A DNA stretch of 22,923 bases, taken from contig JBAQIV010000042.1 in NCBI GenBank assembly GCA_049289035.1, positions 1-22,923 on the forward strand, written 5' to 3'. The stretch comes from JAPUDQ01 sp049289035. Lineage in GTDB: Bacteria > Patescibacteriota > Saccharimonadia > Saccharimonadales > Saccharimonadaceae. Below, piece by piece: positions 21,280 through 22,923 of the stretch. Position 1 is the first letter of the stretch. The number at the start of each line of letters is the position of its first letter. The notes beneath the pieces are model-generated. The model did no database searches and was not told the origin of the DNA. It was given only the letters and a program-made list of their open reading frames with translations. The position numbers were made by a program, and so were the translations under genes.

Positions 21280-21980
21280 TGAGTAGCCATAGTTTTGTCG
21301 ACCAAGAATTTGGTGTTGTGACGGTTCGTAAAGTACCGAGAAGCACCCATATAAAACTACGCGTCAACGCCCACGGGGCGGTGTCGGCAACTATGCCTCG
21401 TCTGGCGCCACTATATGTTTTAAAGCAATTTATCGACTCATCGAGAGCTGATTTGCGCAAGGCAATTGCCTCAGTCGTCGTCAACGCACCACCGCTCTAT
21501 AAAGATGGTGACCAGATTGGTTCATCGCATCGTATTGTTGTGGAACACGCTATGACCAATTCGGCTCGTGTAAGTGGACAGACGATTGTCTGGAAGGTGA
21601 AGCCCGGCGCTAACATGACGTCACCAGCTCAACAAGACATCATACGACGTGCCGTCAGAAAGGCGCTCGATGTCGAGGCCAAAGCGTACTTACCGCGACG
21701 TCTTTCGCATTTGGCTGAGCGTTACGGTTTTACCTATTCATCGGTCCGCTATAGCAACGCCAAAGGTCGCTGGGGAAGCTGCAGTAGTCGGGGCGTGATT
21801 AGCCTCAACGTCGCACTCATGCGTCTGCCAATGCAGTATGTCGACTATGTCTTGGTTCATGAACTGGCCCACACCAAGCACCTCAACCACTCACTGGCAT
21901 TTTGGACAGAGGTTGCACGGTGCTATCCAGACTATAAAGCGGCTCGCAAGGCGCTAAAGACCTATAATCCGTATCTTTGA
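21279..21980 (+). CDS. YgjP-like (DUF45/M48-type) metallopeptidase
   Basis: 233 aa. The C-terminal half carries the zinc motif HELAH (HExxH) in DYVLVHELAHTKHLNHSLAFW, with downstream His and Trp as in YgjP/SprT-like proteins. Upstream is the family string RWGSCSSRGVISLNVALMRLP. The N-terminal half is beta-rich (VRKVPRSTHIKLRVNAHGAV). YgjP-type proteins are predicted metal-dependent hydrolases, some reported as nucleotide pyrophosphatases; the true substrate is open. No signal peptide is seen, so it is cytoplasmic. Second in a two-gene operon with the P-loop protein. Confidence 0.9.
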   Translation: MSSHSFVDQEFGVVTVRKVPRSTHIKLRVNAHGAVSATMPRLAPLYVLKQFIDSSRADLRKAIASVVVNAPPLYKDGDQIGSSHRIVVEHAMTNSARVSGQTIVWKVKPGANMTSPAQQDIIRRAVRKALDVEAKAYLPRRLSHLAERYGFTYSSVRYSNAKGRWGSCSSRGVISLNVALMRLPMQYVDYVLVHELAHTKHLNHSLAFWTEVARCYPDYKAARKALKTYNPYL

Positions 21981-22005
21981 CATATACATTTTGCGTTTAA
22001 GCAGT

Positions 22006-22011
22006 TACAAT
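22006..22011 (+). promoter_or_regulatory. Possible -10 of the sensor kinase gene
   Basis: TACAAT, 11 nt before the ATG at 22023. TTGACA occurs at 21977-21982, but the spacing of 23 nt is too long for a normal pair. Tentative. Confidence 0.35.
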
Positions 22012-22022
22012 ATGGGGTATAC

Positions 22023-22923
22023 ATGGGTGGAAGTGTCTTTGAAAAACGTGATAAATATTCGTTGCTGCTAGCATCATCCTTGCGGCGCACGGCCGCGGTA
22101 CTGGCGTTGTTTGTGACGCTATATGCTATCGCCGCTCAGTACGGTGCTGTCGCCACCTCGCCACTCTATAGTCCGCTCAGTAGTGTCACTGTGGCATCGC
22201 TCACTATCCTCAGTGCGTTGTGGATCTATCACCGGCGTAATACCCGAAACGCCGCAACCGTCCGACTGTTTTTACTGCCATTTCACCTCATAGGGGTACT
22301 GACTATGGTGCTGATCACCGGATTTATGAGCCCACTCACGGTATTTTGGGCTATATTGATAGCAATCACTGACATACTTGTGTCGCGCAAAGCTATGTTG
22401 TATAGCATTGCACTCCTTATTATGACGGCATATCTCAACATTATGCTGCTTGCTAATCTCGAACCGGTTGCCGTTGCATCGCACCTGATCTATGCGCTCA
22501 TAATCATTGTACTCGCCGGTTTTATCAGCTCGCTACAGGCTGTCCAATACATTGAGCACAAAGATTTTGTGAAAGAAAAAGCCGAACACACCACTCAGCA
22601 AAATCAACTGCTGACGCTTCTCAACAGTGTCAACGAAGCGATTTTGAGTGTCAACGCTAGCGGTGTCGTACAGCTTTACAATGCCGCTGCGCTCAACTTA
22701 CTCGACACCAACCAAAATCTCAACGGCAAGAAAATCGATGACGTTCTCAGCCTCTATGACGAAGCCGACCAAGCTGTGTCGCTCATAAAAGAAATCAAGG
22801 TCAGCGGGCCCACGATGGTACGCACTGACCTCGCGCACCGCTTCTCTAGCGACGAAGCGATCAGCCTCGCTATCAACACCTCACGTATACGGGGAGAAGA
22901 CAACTCTATACAAGGCTATATCT
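22023..22923 (+). CDS. Membrane sensor, likely histidine kinase (3' end missing)
   Basis: The frame is open from ATG 22023 to the window end (300 codons seen). The first ~185 residues hold about six membrane segments (for example TAAVLALFVTLYAIAAQYGA and LIYALIIIVLAGFISSL). A short coiled linker (KDFVKEKAEHTTQQNQLL) follows, then a PAS-like domain from about 195 (LLTLLNSVNEAILSVNASGV). This order, membrane domain, linker, PAS, is usual for a sensor histidine kinase; the kinase core and any response regulator would lie beyond the window. A diguanylate cyclase or other output is not excluded. It follows the metallopeptidase after 42 nt with its own possible promoter. Confidence 0.8.
   Translation, partial: MGGSVFEKRDKYSLLLASSLRRTAAVLALFVTLYAIAAQYGAVATSPLYSPLSSVTVASLTILSALWIYHRRNTRNAATVRLFLLPFHLIGVLTMVLITGFMSPLTVFWAILIAITDILVSRKAMLYSIALLIMTAYLNIMLLANLEPVAVASHLIYALIIIVLAGFISSLQAVQYIEHKDFVKEKAEHTTQQNQLLTLLNSVNEAILSVNASGVVQLYNAAALNLLDTNQNLNGKKIDDVLSLYDEADQAVSLIKEIKVSGPTMVRTDLAHRFSSDEAISLAINTSRIRGEDNSIQGYI

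Noticed and set aside
1..22923. UGA recoding, CRISPR array, insertion sequence or rRNA
   Set aside because: UGA acts as stop at several tight gene junctions; no regular spaced repeats, transposase, terminal repeats or rRNA stretches were seen.

Overview
The window looks like a chromosomal segment of a Candidate Phyla Radiation bacterium, most likely a Saccharibacterium (TM7). The pointers are very compact genes with 1-15 nt overlaps, a CPR-style short MurE-like ligase, a complete bo3-type quinol oxidase operon beside an NDH-2 dehydrogenase (known from some Saccharibacteria), and a self-splicing-type intron in a tRNA gene. UGA is used as a normal stop (several ATGA or GTGA junctions) and Trp as UGG, so the UGA-Gly code of Absconditabacteria and Gracilibacteria does not apply. 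The lineage is inferred from gene content; no rRNA is present.

Layout. 1-1160: tRNA-Thr(UGU) and tRNA-Tyr on the minus strand; an AT-rich gene for a helix-turn-helix protein with a LAGLIDADG-like motif; its stop codon lies inside a tRNA-Thr(GGU) gene split by a 203-nt group I intron. 1174-3360: DUF5674 and a small conserved protein (+), a NADAR protein plus winged-helix/Nudix protein operon (-), and ribosomal protein bL33 (+). 3416-8270: an ABC exporter half (+) meeting a three-gene minus-strand operon of GT4 glycosyltransferase, GH57 glucan enzyme and an unrecognised protein. 8347-14226: NDH-2 (-) divergent from cyoABCDE (+), a minimal NADH-to-oxygen chain. 14212-15200: a PH-domain-like protein (-) and tRNA-Trp (+). 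15280-20622: MurE-like ligase (+), a strongly folded 121-bp intergenic element, EctB-type aminotransferase (-), aspartokinase and aspartate-semialdehyde dehydrogenase (+). 20662-22923: a P-loop kinase-like protein, a YgjP-type metallopeptidase and the start of a membrane sensor with a PAS-like domain, probably a histidine kinase (cut by the window end).

How it fits together. Aspartokinase, Asd and EctB form a complete route from aspartate to L-2,4-diaminobutyrate. No ectoine genes are visible, but a MurE-like ligase with an atypical amino-acid-specificity motif sits next door, so diaminobutyrate may serve as a cell-wall diamino acid. Many genes start about 7 nt after a strong -10 box, often TGn-extended, which implies that leaderless mRNAs are common; SD-led starts occur mainly inside operons. 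The most unusual points are the intron-split tRNA with its neighbouring endonuclease-like gene, the aspartate-to-diaminobutyrate module, and the folded element at 16607-16727.
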